A stretch of 64,000 nt of DNA, taken from contig NZ_KI519557.1 of assembly GCF_000483165.1 (NCBI RefSeq), positions 1 through 64,000 on the forward strand, written 5' to 3'. Shown one piece after another: positions 42,817-53,613 of the stretch (positions are counted from its first letter, which is position 1; each line of letters opens with the position of its first letter). The notes beneath the pieces are model-generated. The model searched no databases. It saw nothing but the letters and a program-made list of their open reading frames with translations, and was not told where the DNA came from. A program made the position numbers and the translations under genes. The stretch is from Tullyiplasma multilocale ATCC 49900. Lineage in GTDB: Bacteria; Bacillota_I; Bacilli_A; Mycoplasmatales; Mycoplasmataceae.

Positions 42817-44778
42817 ATGAAAAACGTAAAAAACAAATCTTTAACAAACCTTAGACTATTGGGTATTCAACAAATAGTCAAAGCTCAAACTGGGCACCCT
42901 GGAATGGTTATGAGTGCAGCACCATTAATGCATGAAGTGTATTTAAACCACATTAATTCAGATGTAACAAATCCAAATTGAATCAATAGAGACCGTTTCG
43001 TGCTATCTGCTGGACACGGAAGTGCTTTGATGTACTCTCAACTACATATTGCTGGTTTTGATCTACCGATGAGTGCTTTAGAAGACTTTAGACAGCTGAA
43101 CTCAATCACACCAGGACACCCAGAATTAGGGGTGACACCTGGAGTTGATGTTTCAACAGGACCATTAGGACAAGGTTTTGCTATGGGAGTTGGATTGGCT
43201 TTAGCTGAAAAACACTTAGCTGGTAAATACAACAAACCTGGATTAGAATTATTCAACCACAAAACTTATGTATTGTGTGGAGATGCTGATCTAGAAGAGG
43301 GGGTTACTCAAGAAGCTATGCAATTGGCTGGTCTATGAAAACTAGATAAATTAGTGGTTTTATATGACTCAAATGATATCCAATTAGATACAAGAGTTGA
43401 TCTTGTTCAAAATCCTAAATTTGGACCATGATTTGATTCATTCCACTGAAACTACATTAAGGTAGAAAATGGTTTTGATTTAGATGCTGTTAATGCCGCA
43501 ATTGAAGAAGCTAACAAGTCTGACAAACCAACTATTATTGAATGTAAAACTATCATTGGTTATGGTCATGACAAACAAGGGACACCTGCAATGCATGGGG
43601 CTCCGTTCTCAAAAGAGGATTTAGTTAAATTAAATGATAAATTTGGTTGAGATGAACCAGAATTTACTGTTAATAAAGAAGTTAAAGAAATGTGAAATGA
43701 TATTTTTGTAAAACGTGGACAAGAAGCGTTTGCAAATTGATCAAATATTGAAAAACAATATAAATCAGAATATCCAGAATTATGAAAAGAAATTTTTGAA
43801 GTAAAAGAAGTTCAAACTGAAGACTTCAGAGATTTATTACATGATAAAAAAGAAGCAACTAGAATTAGTTCTTCAAACGTTTTAAAGAGATTACAAACAC
43901 TTACAAATAATATGTTTGGTGGAAGTGCTGATTTAGCATCTGCTACTAAAGTTCAAGGATTCCAAGGGACATTTAGCCCTGAAACTCCTGATGGAAATAA
44001 TGTATTATTTGGTGTAAGAGAATTTGCAATGGGAGCAATCTCAAACGGAACTCAAATCCATGGTGGATTAAGAGGTTTCAACTCTACATTCTTAGTCTTT
44101 TCAGATTACATGAAAAATGCTGTGAGATTAGCAGCCTTACAAGAAATTCCTACAATGTTTATTTACACACACGATTCAATCGCGGTAGGATTTGATGGAC
44201 CAACTCATGAACCAATTGAGCAATTAGTTGGATTTAGAGCTACACCAAACTTATACAATTGAAGACCAGCCGATATTAAAGAAACAATCGGAGCTTATGT
44301 AAAAGCTTACAACTCGCATGAAACTCCATCAACTTTCTCATTCTGTAGACAAGATGTTCCAGTTCAAGAAGAAACATGTTGAACAAAAACACAAATGGGT
44401 GGATATACAGTTGTTGAAGCTGAAGGGAACATGGATGCAATTATTATTGCTACTGGTTCAGAATTAGAACTAGCTGTTGATTCAGCTAAAGCATTAAAAG
44501 AACAAGGAATCAATGTTCGTGTTGTTTCAATGCCATGTACTGAGTTATTTGATGAACAATCAAAAGAATATCAAGAATCAGTTCTACCTTCAAGCTTTGA
44601 CAAGATTGCTGTTATTGAAGCAGGATCTGGTTTAGGATGATACAAATACACAGGACGTAATGGTTTAATGTTCACAGTTGAAAAATTCGGTAAATCAGGA
44701 GATGGAGCAGAAGTGTTATCTGACTTCGGATTCAATCTTGAAAATGTTGTTTCAAAAATGATTGAATTTGTAAAATAA
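42817..44778 (+). CDS. tkt: Transketolase
   Basis: A 653-aa thiamine diphosphate enzyme of the non-oxidative pentose phosphate pathway. Motifs are the catalytic His regions [10 protein letters not shown] and TGPLGQG, the GDAD..EG thiamine diphosphate motif (CGDADLEEG), PAMHGAPF and the central [14 protein letters not shown]/Trp codons are frequent. AGGAG precedes the start. ThiT, encoded at 51774, may supply its cofactor precursor. Confidence 0.97.
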
Positions 44779-44784
44779 TAAAAC

Positions 44785-44809
44785 AAAAAAAGAGCATTGC
44801 TCTTTTTTA
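44785..44809 (+). terminator. Terminator after tkt
   Basis: AAAAAAGAGC/GCTCTTTTTT stem with three-base loop. Confidence 0.9.
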
Positions 44810-44839
44810 ATCTATAATCTTAAAAAATAGGAGATTTAT

Positions 44840-45547
44840 ATGAAAAAATTTATAGTTAAAGAAGACTTTTGAGAAGTATTTCCAAAAGCAAAGATTGCTG
44901 TTATTACAATTAAAAATGTTGATAATAGAGTTCTAACAGAAACTGATTATTATAAAAACATTTTAGATGAGGCATTTGTTGAATCAAAACAATTTGTACA
45001 AAATGAAAACTTTTCAGAAAATGAAGTAATTCAAAAATGAAGAAAAGCTTACCAACAATTTAAAACTAAAAAGGGTGTTAGATCTTCAATTGAATCTTTA
45101 CTTAAAAGAATTAGTGGTAACAATCCTGTAGGAACTATCAATCCAATGGTTGACCTATATAACTCAATCTCTTTAAGATTTGGAGTTCCTTGTGGGGGAG
45201 AAGATATTGATAATATCGTTGGTGATATGTTGCTTACTAAAGCTAATGGGGATGAAGAGTTCATTACTTTAGGATCAGAAAAAAGTGAACCACCATATGA
45301 ATCTGAAATTGTTTATAAAGATGAAGCTGGAGCAATTTGCCGCTGTTTAAATTGACGTGAATCAGTTAGAACAATGTTAACTGATGATACTAAGAATGCT
45401 GTCTTTGTAATAGAAGAAGTTGAGGCAGAAGGTTCAAGCATTGAACTTGCAGCAAATGAACTTGTAAGATTATTTAAAGAAACATTTAAAGTTGAACCAA
45501 CTTTAGAGTTCTTAGATGTAAATAATCAAGAAACAGTTATTGGATAG
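44840..45547 (+). CDS. Free-standing B3/B4 tRNA-binding-domain protein
   Basis: A 235-aa soluble protein of the B3/B4 domain family, homologous to the editing domain of the phenylalanyl-tRNA synthetase beta subunit. The core YNSISLRFGVPCGGEDID (about residues 109-126) and later SEPPYESEIVYKDEAGAICRCLNWRES are typical. Free-standing members are thought to edit or bind aminoacyl-tRNA. It lies directly before the T-box that controls thrS, though T-box transcription starts anew. AGGAG precedes the start. Confidence 0.85.
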
Positions 45548-45600
45548 AGATTTAAAGTATAAATTAACTTTTTAGCACTACCATTTTACTAAAAATGTTT

Positions 45601-45837
45601 TATAATATTTTTAGAATTTAATATTTCTAAATAACATTGTTAGACACGATGCTATTGATGCTTTTTCAGAGAGGTGACGGTTGGTGTGAGTCATTGAAGC
45701 TAAATAGTTATTACTACTAACTTTAAGTGTTACGTGGGTGCGCGTTAAGCCATAATTAAGATGTAGTCACAAAGTGATTATGAATTAGGATGGTACCGCG
45801 ATCAATCGCTCCTATATTTATAGGGCGATTTTTTATT
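45601..45837 (+). promoter_or_regulatory. T-box riboswitch leader of thrS
   Basis: This 310-base gap between genes holds a T-box leader. A perfect -10 TATAAT lies at 45601-45606. The T-box antiterminator sequence TGGTACCGCG is at 45791-45800. An intrinsic terminator (AATCGC.CCTATA/TATAGGGCGATT) spans 45804-45830 with T residues to 45837. ACT triplets at 45713-45718 are candidate specifiers for threonine. Uncharged tRNA-Thr should pair with specifier and T-box bulge and prevent termination. The specifier placement is inferred from the downstream gene. Confidence 0.9.
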
Positions 45838-45857
45838 TTTTTTAGGAGGATATAGAA

Positions 45858-47789
45858 ATGAAAATTAAATTATTAGATGGGTCAATTAAAGAATTTGACC
45901 AAGCAATGAGCGTTAAAGAAATAGCTACAAGTTTGGCTGTATCTTTAGGTAAAGCGACAGTTGGAGCTAAAGTTAACGGAATGTTTGTTTCAGCTGATTT
46001 TGTTATCGATAAAGATGTTAACTTAGAATTAATAACAAACAAAAGTGAATACTTTGAAAGTTTCATTAATAACACAGCGGCTTTTGTAACTGGTGTGGCT
46101 ATCCAAAAACTTTATGGTGTTGAATTAGCAAAAATCTATGAAAATGCTGATGAGTATGAATACTCTGTAACTTTTGCGGCTGAACCAAGAATTAAATTAG
46201 AAGCGTTAGTTGAAATTCAAAATAAAGTAAATGAATTAGTAAAAGGAAACCACATTAAATCAGATAAATTATCTTTAGATGAAGCTAAAGAATTATTCAA
46301 AGATAATGAATACCAAATCCATGTAGCTGAAAGTGCTAATGAGTCATTTGGATTTGTTATGGTTTATACATTAGATGATGTTTCTATGGTTATTAAAAAA
46401 GGATTAATCAACGATTTAAAAGTTCTTAAAGCTGTAGAAATCCAACAATTAACAGGTTCATACTGATTGAATGATTCTGACAACATTATGTTACAAAGAG
46501 TTCACGGTATGGCTGCTGCTAATTTAGATAAATTAAATGAAAATAAAGCTATTATGGAAGAACGTCGTAATGCTGACCACCGTATCATTAACCAAACTTT
46601 AAATGTCTTTGGATTTGATAGCTTGGTTGGTCCTGGGCTACCATTATGAATGCCAAATGGAACAATCATTAAAGATGAAATTAAAGCGTATTTGAAAAGA
46701 AAAGAATGAGAATATGATTATATTCAAGTTGAAACTCCAGTAATTGGAACTGTTGATTTATACAAAACATCAGGACACTGAGAACACTACGGAGAAGATA
46801 TGTTCCAACCATTTAATGGGGGAAGCGGAAGTGAAGAACAATTTGTTCTACGTCCAATGAACTGTCCACACCACATTGCTGTTTATAAACAAGAACAAAG
46901 ATCATATCGTGATTTACCTGTTCGTATTTGTGAACATGCTATTCAACACCGTTATGAATCATCTGGTTCATTAACTGGTTTAGAAAGAGTTCGTGGAATG
47001 GAATTAACAGATTCACACATCTTTGTTCGTCCTGATCAGGTAGCTGCTGAATTCAAATCAATCTATCAACTAATCTCAGAAGTATTAGAAACATTTAATA
47101 TTCAAATTGATTACTTAAGTCTTTCATTAAGAGATCCTCAGGACAAAGTTAAATATTTCCAAGATGACAAAATGTGAAATGAAGCTGAAGAAGCTTTAGA
47201 AAATGTTTTAAAAGAATTAAACTTAGATTACAAAAAATGTATTGGAGAAGCAGCATTCTATGGACCTAAACTAGATATTCAAATTAAAACTGCCCAAAAC
47301 CATGAAATTACAGTTTCAACAATTCAATTAGACTTCTTATTACCAAGAAAATTTGATGTTACTTATATTGATGCAAACCAACAACAACAAACACCAATTA
47401 TGATCCACCGTGGTTTAATCGGAACTTATGAACGTTTTATAGCAACTCTATTAGAACAAACTAAAGGTGTGTTACCATTATGATTATCACCAAACCAAAT
47501 TGAAATCATTCCAATTGGAGATGAAGCCAACTTTGGTTATGCTGATGAATTAAGAACTATGTTCAAAAAGAACTTAATTAGATCTCACACAGATTTACGT
47601 GATGAAAGATTAAGTTACAAAATTCGTGATGCTCAAACTCACAAAATTCCTTATCAATTAGTTATTGGTAATGCTGAACGCGAGAACCAAACAGTTACTT
47701 ACCGTCAATACGGAAGCGAAGAACAAATCACAGTTTCTCAACAGGAATTTATTAAATTAATAAAAGACAGAATTGAAGCTAAAAATTAA
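45858..47789 (+). CDS. thrS: Threonine-tRNA ligase
   Basis: A 643-aa class II synthetase. Order: TGS domain (1-60), N2 editing domain, catalytic core with zinc ligands (Cys in RPMNCPHH, His later in IGTYERF context), motif 2 around [21 protein letters not shown], motif 3 near [13 protein letters not shown], and anticodon-binding domain from about residue 540. AGGAGG precedes the start and is preceded by a T-box. TGA codons are Trp. Confidence 0.97.
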
Positions 47790-47794
47790 TATTT

Positions 47795-47819
47795 AAAAGT
47801 TGGCAAGTCCAACTTTTTT
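47795..47819 (+). terminator. Terminator after thrS
   Basis: AAAGTTGG/CCAACTTT stem with a short loop and T run. Confidence 0.88.
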
Positions 47820-47863
47820 ATTTGTTTTTTAAATAGGTTATAATTTCTTCTAAAGGGAAATAT

Positions 47864-49216
47864 ATGTATAGAACTAATTATAAAAATTTAAAGTTATGAC
47901 TTTGGATTCCTGGTGGAATATTTTTTGTTTTGGCTATGATAGCTTTTATAATTTCGAGTTTTATGGATATGGAAATATCTGAGTTTTTTGCTCAAGGAAT
48001 GAAATACCCTGTAGTTAGATGATGAGTAGTTATTTGAGATGAAGCTGGATTAAGTCAGTTGATTGGAATGTTTGCCGCTTGTGCATTTATCTTGATCGAG
48101 ACTTTTGTTTATTATCATAAGCAAAAGAAGAACTCTTGAATGAGAAGAAATGAAAACTTGGTTAATATTTTATATATAGGATGATTTGTAATTTGAATAA
48201 CTATTAATGTTTTTTGAATAATTGAAAAGAGAAATATGACATCTGTTTTTGGTGATGGAACTGATGCAAAATTAATTGATACTTATGTCCCTAGAATGAG
48301 TGCTAGAATAATTCTTTTTGTAATTGAAAGTAGTTTTCAAGTAATTGGTTTATACTACTTGAGATTCAAGTTTTCTAAACGTGATGATATTTTAATAAAG
48401 GCATATTGAATTGATGTTATTAAGATTCTTGTTTATGCTATCTGATGTTATATTTTTGTAATTACAATTAAACAATCTATGGGAAGACCATACTTTTACT
48501 ACACATCTGGTATTTTGGATGTCGAAGTATGAAATGAAGCTTTAAATAACCTGCCGAATAATCATCAAGAGATTAATGACTACTTTGAAAATTATGGAGA
48601 AGTTGTAAGATATTTCCCTTGATGAGAAAGAAATGGAAATTGAATTGATCAATTAGCACATTGACAACCGTGAAATCAGTTTATTCCTGATTCATGAAAA
48701 GTTGCTCAACCTTTATCTTGAAATAACGTGGCATTCCCATCAGGGCACACAGTTGGAACATTTTCTCTATTATCACTTTTATATTTATTTGTAGGTAAAA
48801 GCGAAGACAGAAAAGTTAGAGTAGGTTTACGTATTTTTGGAGGAATTTGATTCTTACATATGATGTCAATGAACTTTAGTTTAGTTGTATATCGTTTCCA
48901 CTGATTAACTGATACAACATTTTCAATGATGCTATCACTTCTTTCATTACCAATTGTTGGATGAATAGTTGATCGATGAGTTAGACATTTAATTTCTAAG
49001 TTCAACAAAAGATTTAAAGGGATTGATAATAAAGTTATCTATGAATATCATGATAAGTGAATTGTAGTCAAGGTTAAACACTATGATTATGAAGCTGAAA
49101 TAGGTCATATATCAACTCATTGAAGTAACAAAATAATTGATTCTAAAATGAAGAGAATTGAAAAAAGACATCGCTCTGTTAATAACAAAGAGATTAGATT
49201 AAACAATAATAAATAA
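47864..49216 (+). CDS. PAP2-family membrane phosphatase, paralogue D
   Basis: A 450-aa membrane protein with the same plan as paralogues A and B: an N-terminal ISSFMDMEISEFFAQGM pattern, DTYVPRMSARI, KQSMGRPYFY, a Trp-rich insertion of about 75 residues, then FPSGHT and YRFHWLTDTT, and a basic tail. All active-site Arg, His and Asp are kept. It is clearly closer to A than to the short C copy. Most Trp are TGA. AAAGGGAA precedes the start. Confidence 0.88.
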
Positions 49217-49245
49217 TATAAAATATTACAAAGAATAGGGGAATT

Positions 49246-49734
49246 ATGTACAAAAAAATTACACTGATATTTTTAACTGCAATTATTAGTAACTTATTTC
49301 CTATCTTAGGAATATTTTTTATATGTGCTATCGCTATTATTACATTTAATTTAATTTTTAGTTCATTGAGAGTGTTGATTAGTCGAAATGGTTTACAAGC
49401 ATTCAAAAAAGCTGTGATATTATTTGCAGCTCTTATGATGATATGGACTTTGACTTTATTTTTTATAGTAATTGTATTATCTTCGATAGCATTCGTAAAT
49501 TCAAATTTAATTTGAAATAATATAGATTCGATTAAGTTCTTAATTATTCTTCAAATAGTTTTTATGGTGATGATGATTCAAGTATATTTAGATGAACAAG
49601 ATCATATAGATATAGTGGATGCACCTATTAACAAACAACAAGCAGGTACTGATTATTATGATACCCATAATGACAATAAGTATTTGAGTAGATTAAAGGT
49701 AATTTCGTATATTCATAACACAAATTCAATCTAA
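49246..49734 (+). CDS. Hypothetical membrane protein
   Basis: A 162-aa protein with three or four hydrophobic segments (residues 4-45, 57-85, 98-115) and a hydrophilic C-terminus rich in Asp, Asn and Tyr. I do not recognise it. AGGGGAA precedes the start. It follows the PAP2 gene by 29 bp and lies 38 bp before an ABC exporter operon, so it could be an accessory of either. Confidence 0.75.
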
Positions 49735-49772
49735 TCTTTATTAGTTAAATCAATAATAAGGAGGAAAAGAAA

Positions 49773-50480
49773 ATGAAAGAAATTATTAAAATTGAAAATA
49801 TAACAAAGAAAAATGTCTTAGAACCAATTAATGCGGTTATAAGCGAGGGTCAGTGTATTGGTATCATGGGAAATAGTGGTGCTGGTAAATCAACACTATT
49901 AAATATCATTTCAGGATTAGAAACACCAACAACTGGAGCGGTTCATATTAATGGAACTGACATTACGAAATTGAAAGAACCTAATTTAACAAAATTTAGA
50001 TCAAGAAATATCTCATACATATTCCAAGACTATAAATTGGTTGAATATCTTAATGTAGAAGAAAATATAAAATTAATTGAAAAAAATAATGGTAATAAAA
50101 TAGACGAAAATAAATATGAACAAACTGTTAAGGCCTTGGGACTTGAAGACAAACTAAAAGTTAATGTTAGAAAACTTTCTGGTGGTCAAAAACAACGTGT
50201 AGCAATCGCTAGATCAATTATTGGGGAATCAAAGATAATTTTTGCTGATGAACCAACTGGTGCTTTAGATATAGTCAACAAAAAGATTGTATTAAAAGAG
50301 TTGGTTGAAAATAGTAAAAGAAATAACAAAACTTTAGTTATTGTTACTCACGATCCTGAAGTGGCCTTATCAACAGATAAAATTTTATTCATCAATAACG
50401 GTAAACTTGATGAAATTATTGAAGCAAAAAATGTTGATATAAAAGCTATTGAAGAAAGATTGTTTAAAAATAATGCTTAA
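49773..50480 (+). CDS. ABC transporter ATP-binding protein, LolD/MacB type
   Basis: A 235-aa ATPase. Walker A is GNSGAGKST (residues 33-41), Q-loop YIFQDYKL, signature LSGGQKQR, Walker B IIFADEPTGALD, H-loop VTHDPEVA. The EPTGALD form marks the MacB/LolD/FtsE group that pairs with FtsX-like permeases in export, peptide defence or envelope work. AAGGAGG precedes the start. Its last 8 bases overlap the permease gene. Confidence 0.93.
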   Translation: MKEIIKIENITKKNVLEPINAVISEGQCIGIMGNSGAGKSTLLNIISGLETPTTGAVHINGTDITKLKEPNLTKFRSRNISYIFQDYKLVEYLNVEENIKLIEKNNGNKIDENKYEQTVKALGLEDKLKVNVRKLSGGQKQRVAIARSIIGESKIIFADEPTGALDIVNKKIVLKELVENSKRNNKTLVIVTHDPEVALSTDKILFINNGKLDEIIEAKNVDIKAIEERLFKNNA

Positions 50481-51765
50481 TAACTCTATTTTTAAACAGA
50501 TGCGATTCTATGCCAAATATAATTTAGCAACGGCATTTGCATTTCTGATAAGTTCAACATTCATTGTTTCAACCTTTTTTCTATTATTATCAAGCTCATC
50601 AATCAAAAACTATGAAGAATCAAATATGGGATTAATATTTATTATTTTGTCAGGGTTAACATTCATTGTTTGTAGTTTACTATCTTTATCAATCATGAAG
50701 GTGAATCTAGAGGTTCGTCGTTCAGAATTGAATAACAAACGTTTGCTAGGCTTTTCTCACAAGAAAATATTTAGCGATTTATTGAGGGAACAATTATTAA
50801 TTTTGATACCAATTTTCATATTGGGTTTTATCTTGGCAATTCCTTTAAATAACTTTTTAATCGCTAAATTACAAGATAAAGAAATTTTAGATCAAACCTT
50901 TAAATTAAATATGGGTGTTGTGAATTCAATAATCACAATCCTTGCTGGATTTGTATTCTTAATCGGAGTTGTCTTCATTAGTACTAGGGGTTATAAGAGT
51001 TTGTTTGTATCAAATATAAACTCAGCTAATATCAGAACAAAAACTTTAGTTTTTAAATTAATAGTTGGGATTGGTTTCTTAGCTGGATATTTAGCTCTGA
51101 CAATTTTCACAGATTCTGAAGTTGTCTATTTATTTGGAGGATTGTTTTTAGCAATTGCTGTATTTATCATGGGTGACATTTTGATAATGTGATTGATGGA
51201 TTTATTAACTTTGATCTTTTTCAAAAGTTATTTAATGAAAATAATCTTTGCAAATATTAAAAACAATATCAAAAAGATTGTACCGATAATATTTATTGTA
51301 GTATTGTCATTTGTATTGCTTAATTTTAATGTCAATGTAATTGGTGCTATGTCCGGAGTTTCTGCATATGAAAGTTCCAATAACAAGTATGCTGAAGGCT
51401 TTAACTTCCTTGGAGTATATTTAAACCTAATTATAATCTCTTATGGATTACTAATGGTTATCAATGGATTATCAATGTATCTACACTCTATGAAGAGATC
51501 GAATAATGATTTAAGAATTCTAGGATATACAAATACTAAAATTTTCATGAGAAATATTACTGAGAATGTTGTTATCTTAGTTATTGCTTTAATTTTGGGA
51601 TTTTCAGGAAGTACAGCGATAGCATTAGCTTTCGATGACCAGGAAAATTTAAAAAACTGACTAGTATGGGTATATGCATATAGTTCTTTGGTATTGATAT
51701 TCTTATCAATACCAACAATTACATATTTCTCTTCAGCTATTAGAACAAATAAAAAACCGAGTTAA
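50473..51765 (+). CDS. FtsX-like ABC permease
   Basis: A 430-aa membrane protein with eight or nine hydrophobic segments in two similar halves, as in BceB/YxdM-type FtsX-domain permeases. The first half has the pattern RRSELNNKRLLGFSHKKIFSDLLREQ, and the second repeats it as MKRSNNDLRILGYTNTKIFMRNITENV, a typical FtsX-domain feature. I set the start at ATG 50473 inside the ATPase gene; a TTG at 50449 is also open but has no binding site. Substrate unknown, perhaps a peptide or antibiotic. Confidence 0.88.
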
Positions 51766-51776
51766 TCGGTTTTTTA
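51751..51776. terminator. Bidirectional terminator between convergent genes
   Basis: AAAAAACCGA/TCGGTTTTTT perfect stem with loop GTTAA. It overlaps the permease end and touches the thiT stop codon on the other strand. Confidence 0.88.
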
Positions 51777-52655
51777 TTTTAGTCTAGTAGAAATATATCT
51801 TAGGGTTGTACAAATTGGTGGGACAATGATGATGAATAGTAAATAATCAAAAGTTGTATTAATAGCGTTTAATACCATTGAATAAACTAAAATTCCGTAT
51901 CCATCTCAAGCCTCGGCTCCATAAAAGAAATATCCGGCCAGCACTCTAGAAAAGTAAATTATGATAGTGGGAATTGTTAAAAAGATAAATCAATTGATTC
52001 AGTTAAAAAGTTTATCATCGCTTTTAAGGGGTTTTATAAAGGTTGCAATTGAAATTGCCAATACTGGAACCATATAGTCTAGTATATAAGCTACAGGCAT
52101 CCCTATGTCTCAATTACTAGGCATTCATCAAGAAAGAATTCCTCCCAATAAGGCCACAATGAAAGTTCTGATGAAATCTGTTGAATAAGCTAGGAAAAAT
52201 AAGGGTAAGAATTTTAAAGACAAAGATGTAAATGCTGGTAATTGAATAAATCCTGTTACAAAATCAAACAATAAGTATAGTCCCAAACTAAACCCCATAA
52301 AAGAAATATCCAGTATTGTCAGTTTACGTATTTTTATTTGACTAAATTTAAAATCTCTATTGATAAAAAAATATATGCTTGCCACAATATTGAGGGAAAT
52401 TAAACTCAATAAAAACATTTGATTGATATACTTATGATATTTAATTAAGATCATTGCAATCATAACCTGACAGATCATCAAGATTATTAATAAAATGCTC
52501 AACGCAATTGTGAGGATTATTGCAGATTGGGTATCTGTATTGTTAAACCGATTAATAATAATTCTAGTAACAAAATAAAAGGTTGTTATCAATAAACCCA
52601 ATGAATAGAAAATATCAAATCCTATGATTCAAAATTTATAGTGTTGTTTTTTCAT
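51774..52655 (-). CDS. thiT: ThiT-like thiamine transporter S component, extended
   Basis: A 293-aa membrane protein. The C-terminal 160 residues follow the ThiT pattern (SLKFLPLFFLAYSTDFIRTF, a Trp-rich middle, then AYILDYMVPVLAISIATF). About 120 extra N-terminal residues with three or four membrane segments precede it, which makes it longer than ordinary ThiT (about 190). A TPP riboswitch lies directly upstream, which strongly supports thiamine transport. ThiT proteins work with an ECF energising module, not encoded in this window. Start ATG has GGAGG five bases upstream. Confidence 0.85.
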
Positions 52656-52672
52656 GAAACCTCCATGAAAAA
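52648..52672 (-). promoter_or_regulatory. Start-codon sequestering hairpin of thiT
   Basis: On the thiT mRNA a perfect 9-bp stem TTTTTCATG/CATGAAAAA surrounds a seven-base loop containing the GAGG binding site; the start codon is in the 3' arm. It is the likely OFF structure of the riboswitch. Confidence 0.75.
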
Positions 52673-52689
52673 GACTGTATATGTAATAT

Positions 52690-52770
52690 GAAAGAACTTC
52701 CTACGCTGGTATTAGCCAGATCAGGTTCTAAGAGTATTTCTCAAGCGATTGCTACCTCTGTCTTTTTCAT
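52690..52770 (-). promoter_or_regulatory. TPP riboswitch (thi-box)
   Basis: The reverse strand carries the conserved TPP aptamer: CTTGAGAAATACTC, then GAACCTGATCTGGCTAATAC and CAGCGTAGGAAGTT, closed by P1 pairing of AAAGA with TCTTT. A -10 TATAAT (complement 52775-52780) sits directly upstream. The 11-mer ATGAAAAAGAC at the 5' end (complement 52760-52770) is perfectly complementary to GTCTTTTTCAT beside the thiT binding site (complement 52665-52675). Confidence 0.95.
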
Positions 52771-52849
52771 AATGATTATAACCCTTAAGAGATATAATAT
52801 TTATATAAAGGTGTATTAAGGACATAACTAATAGAACAAGTTACAAAGT

Positions 52850-52889
52850 GGTTTATTTTGGTTTTATTTGGTTTTATTTGGTGTATGAT
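52850..52889 (+). promoter_or_regulatory. fru promoter with three tandem 10-bp repeats
   Basis: GGTTTATTTT, GGTTTTATTT and GGTTTTATTT lie head to tail at 52850-52879, covering the -35 region, with -10 TATGAT at 52884-52889 and the fruR start at 52907. The 10-bp spacing would put each repeat on one helix face, fitting an operator for the DeoR-type FruR encoded next. Confidence 0.65.
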
Positions 52890-52906
52890 ATACATGAGGA
52901 GGAAGT

Positions 52907-53605
52907 ATGATTAAAGAACAAAGATATGAAGTTATTAGAAACTATCTAGACAAAAGAGAGATAGTTCTAATTGAAGACCTAGCAAATGAACTTAATATTC
53001 CATTAACTACTCTGCGTAGAGATATCAACGAACTAGTTAAAAAGAACTTGGTTTTAAAACATCATGGTGGTGTCGAATCTATTAAAGAGAAAAACATCGT
53101 TACTGAAGATTTCTTGGAAAGTAAAGTTTTAAAGAATGTTGCTGAAAAAGAAGAAGTTGCTCGTAAGGCGATTTCAAAAATCAAAATGCATGAATCAATT
53201 TTTATTGATGCTGGTTCGAACGGATATTTCGTAGCAAAAATGTTGGATCCTAAATTAGATCTCATGATAGTTACTAATTCAATCTCAAATGTTTACAAGT
53301 TAGCTGAAAATGGCCACAAGAACATCTATTTACTTGGTGGAAAATTTAAAGCTGTAACTGGAGCCATTACTGGTTTTGAAGCAATTGAAGCTCTAAAAAA
53401 TTACAATTTCGATAAATCATTTATTGGTGTAAATGTGATTGATGAAGATTTTAATATTTATACAACTAGTTCGGATCATGCCCAAATCAAAATTGAGATA
53501 ATTAAGCACTCACAAAAAGCTTATGGATTAGCCGATTCAAGCAAGTACAATTCCAAATCATTTTATAGATTTGGTGATAATAGTGACCTTGAATTGATTA
53601 GTTAG
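52907..53605 (+). CDS. fruR: DeoR-family fructose operon repressor
   Basis: A 232-aa regulator. Residues 1-55 are the DeoR helix-turn-helix (YEVIRNYLDKREIVLIEDLA...PLTTLRRDINEL) and the rest is the sugar-phosphate sensing DeoRC domain (SIFIDAGSNGYFVAKML, VTNSISN, LLGGKFK, FIGVN). It probably represses the fruRKA operon and senses fructose 1-phosphate. AGGAGG precedes the start. No TGA occurs in this gene. fruK follows after 8 bp. Confidence 0.93.
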   Translation: MIKEQRYEVIRNYLDKREIVLIEDLANELNIPLTTLRRDINELVKKNLVLKHHGGVESIKEKNIVTEDFLESKVLKNVAEKEEVARKAISKIKMHESIFIDAGSNGYFVAKMLDPKLDLMIVTNSISNVYKLAENGHKNIYLLGGKFKAVTGAITGFEAIEALKNYNFDKSFIGVNVIDEDFNIYTTSSDHAQIKIEIIKHSQKAYGLADSSKYNSKSFYRFGDNSDLELIS

Positions 53606-53613
53606 GAGAGAAA

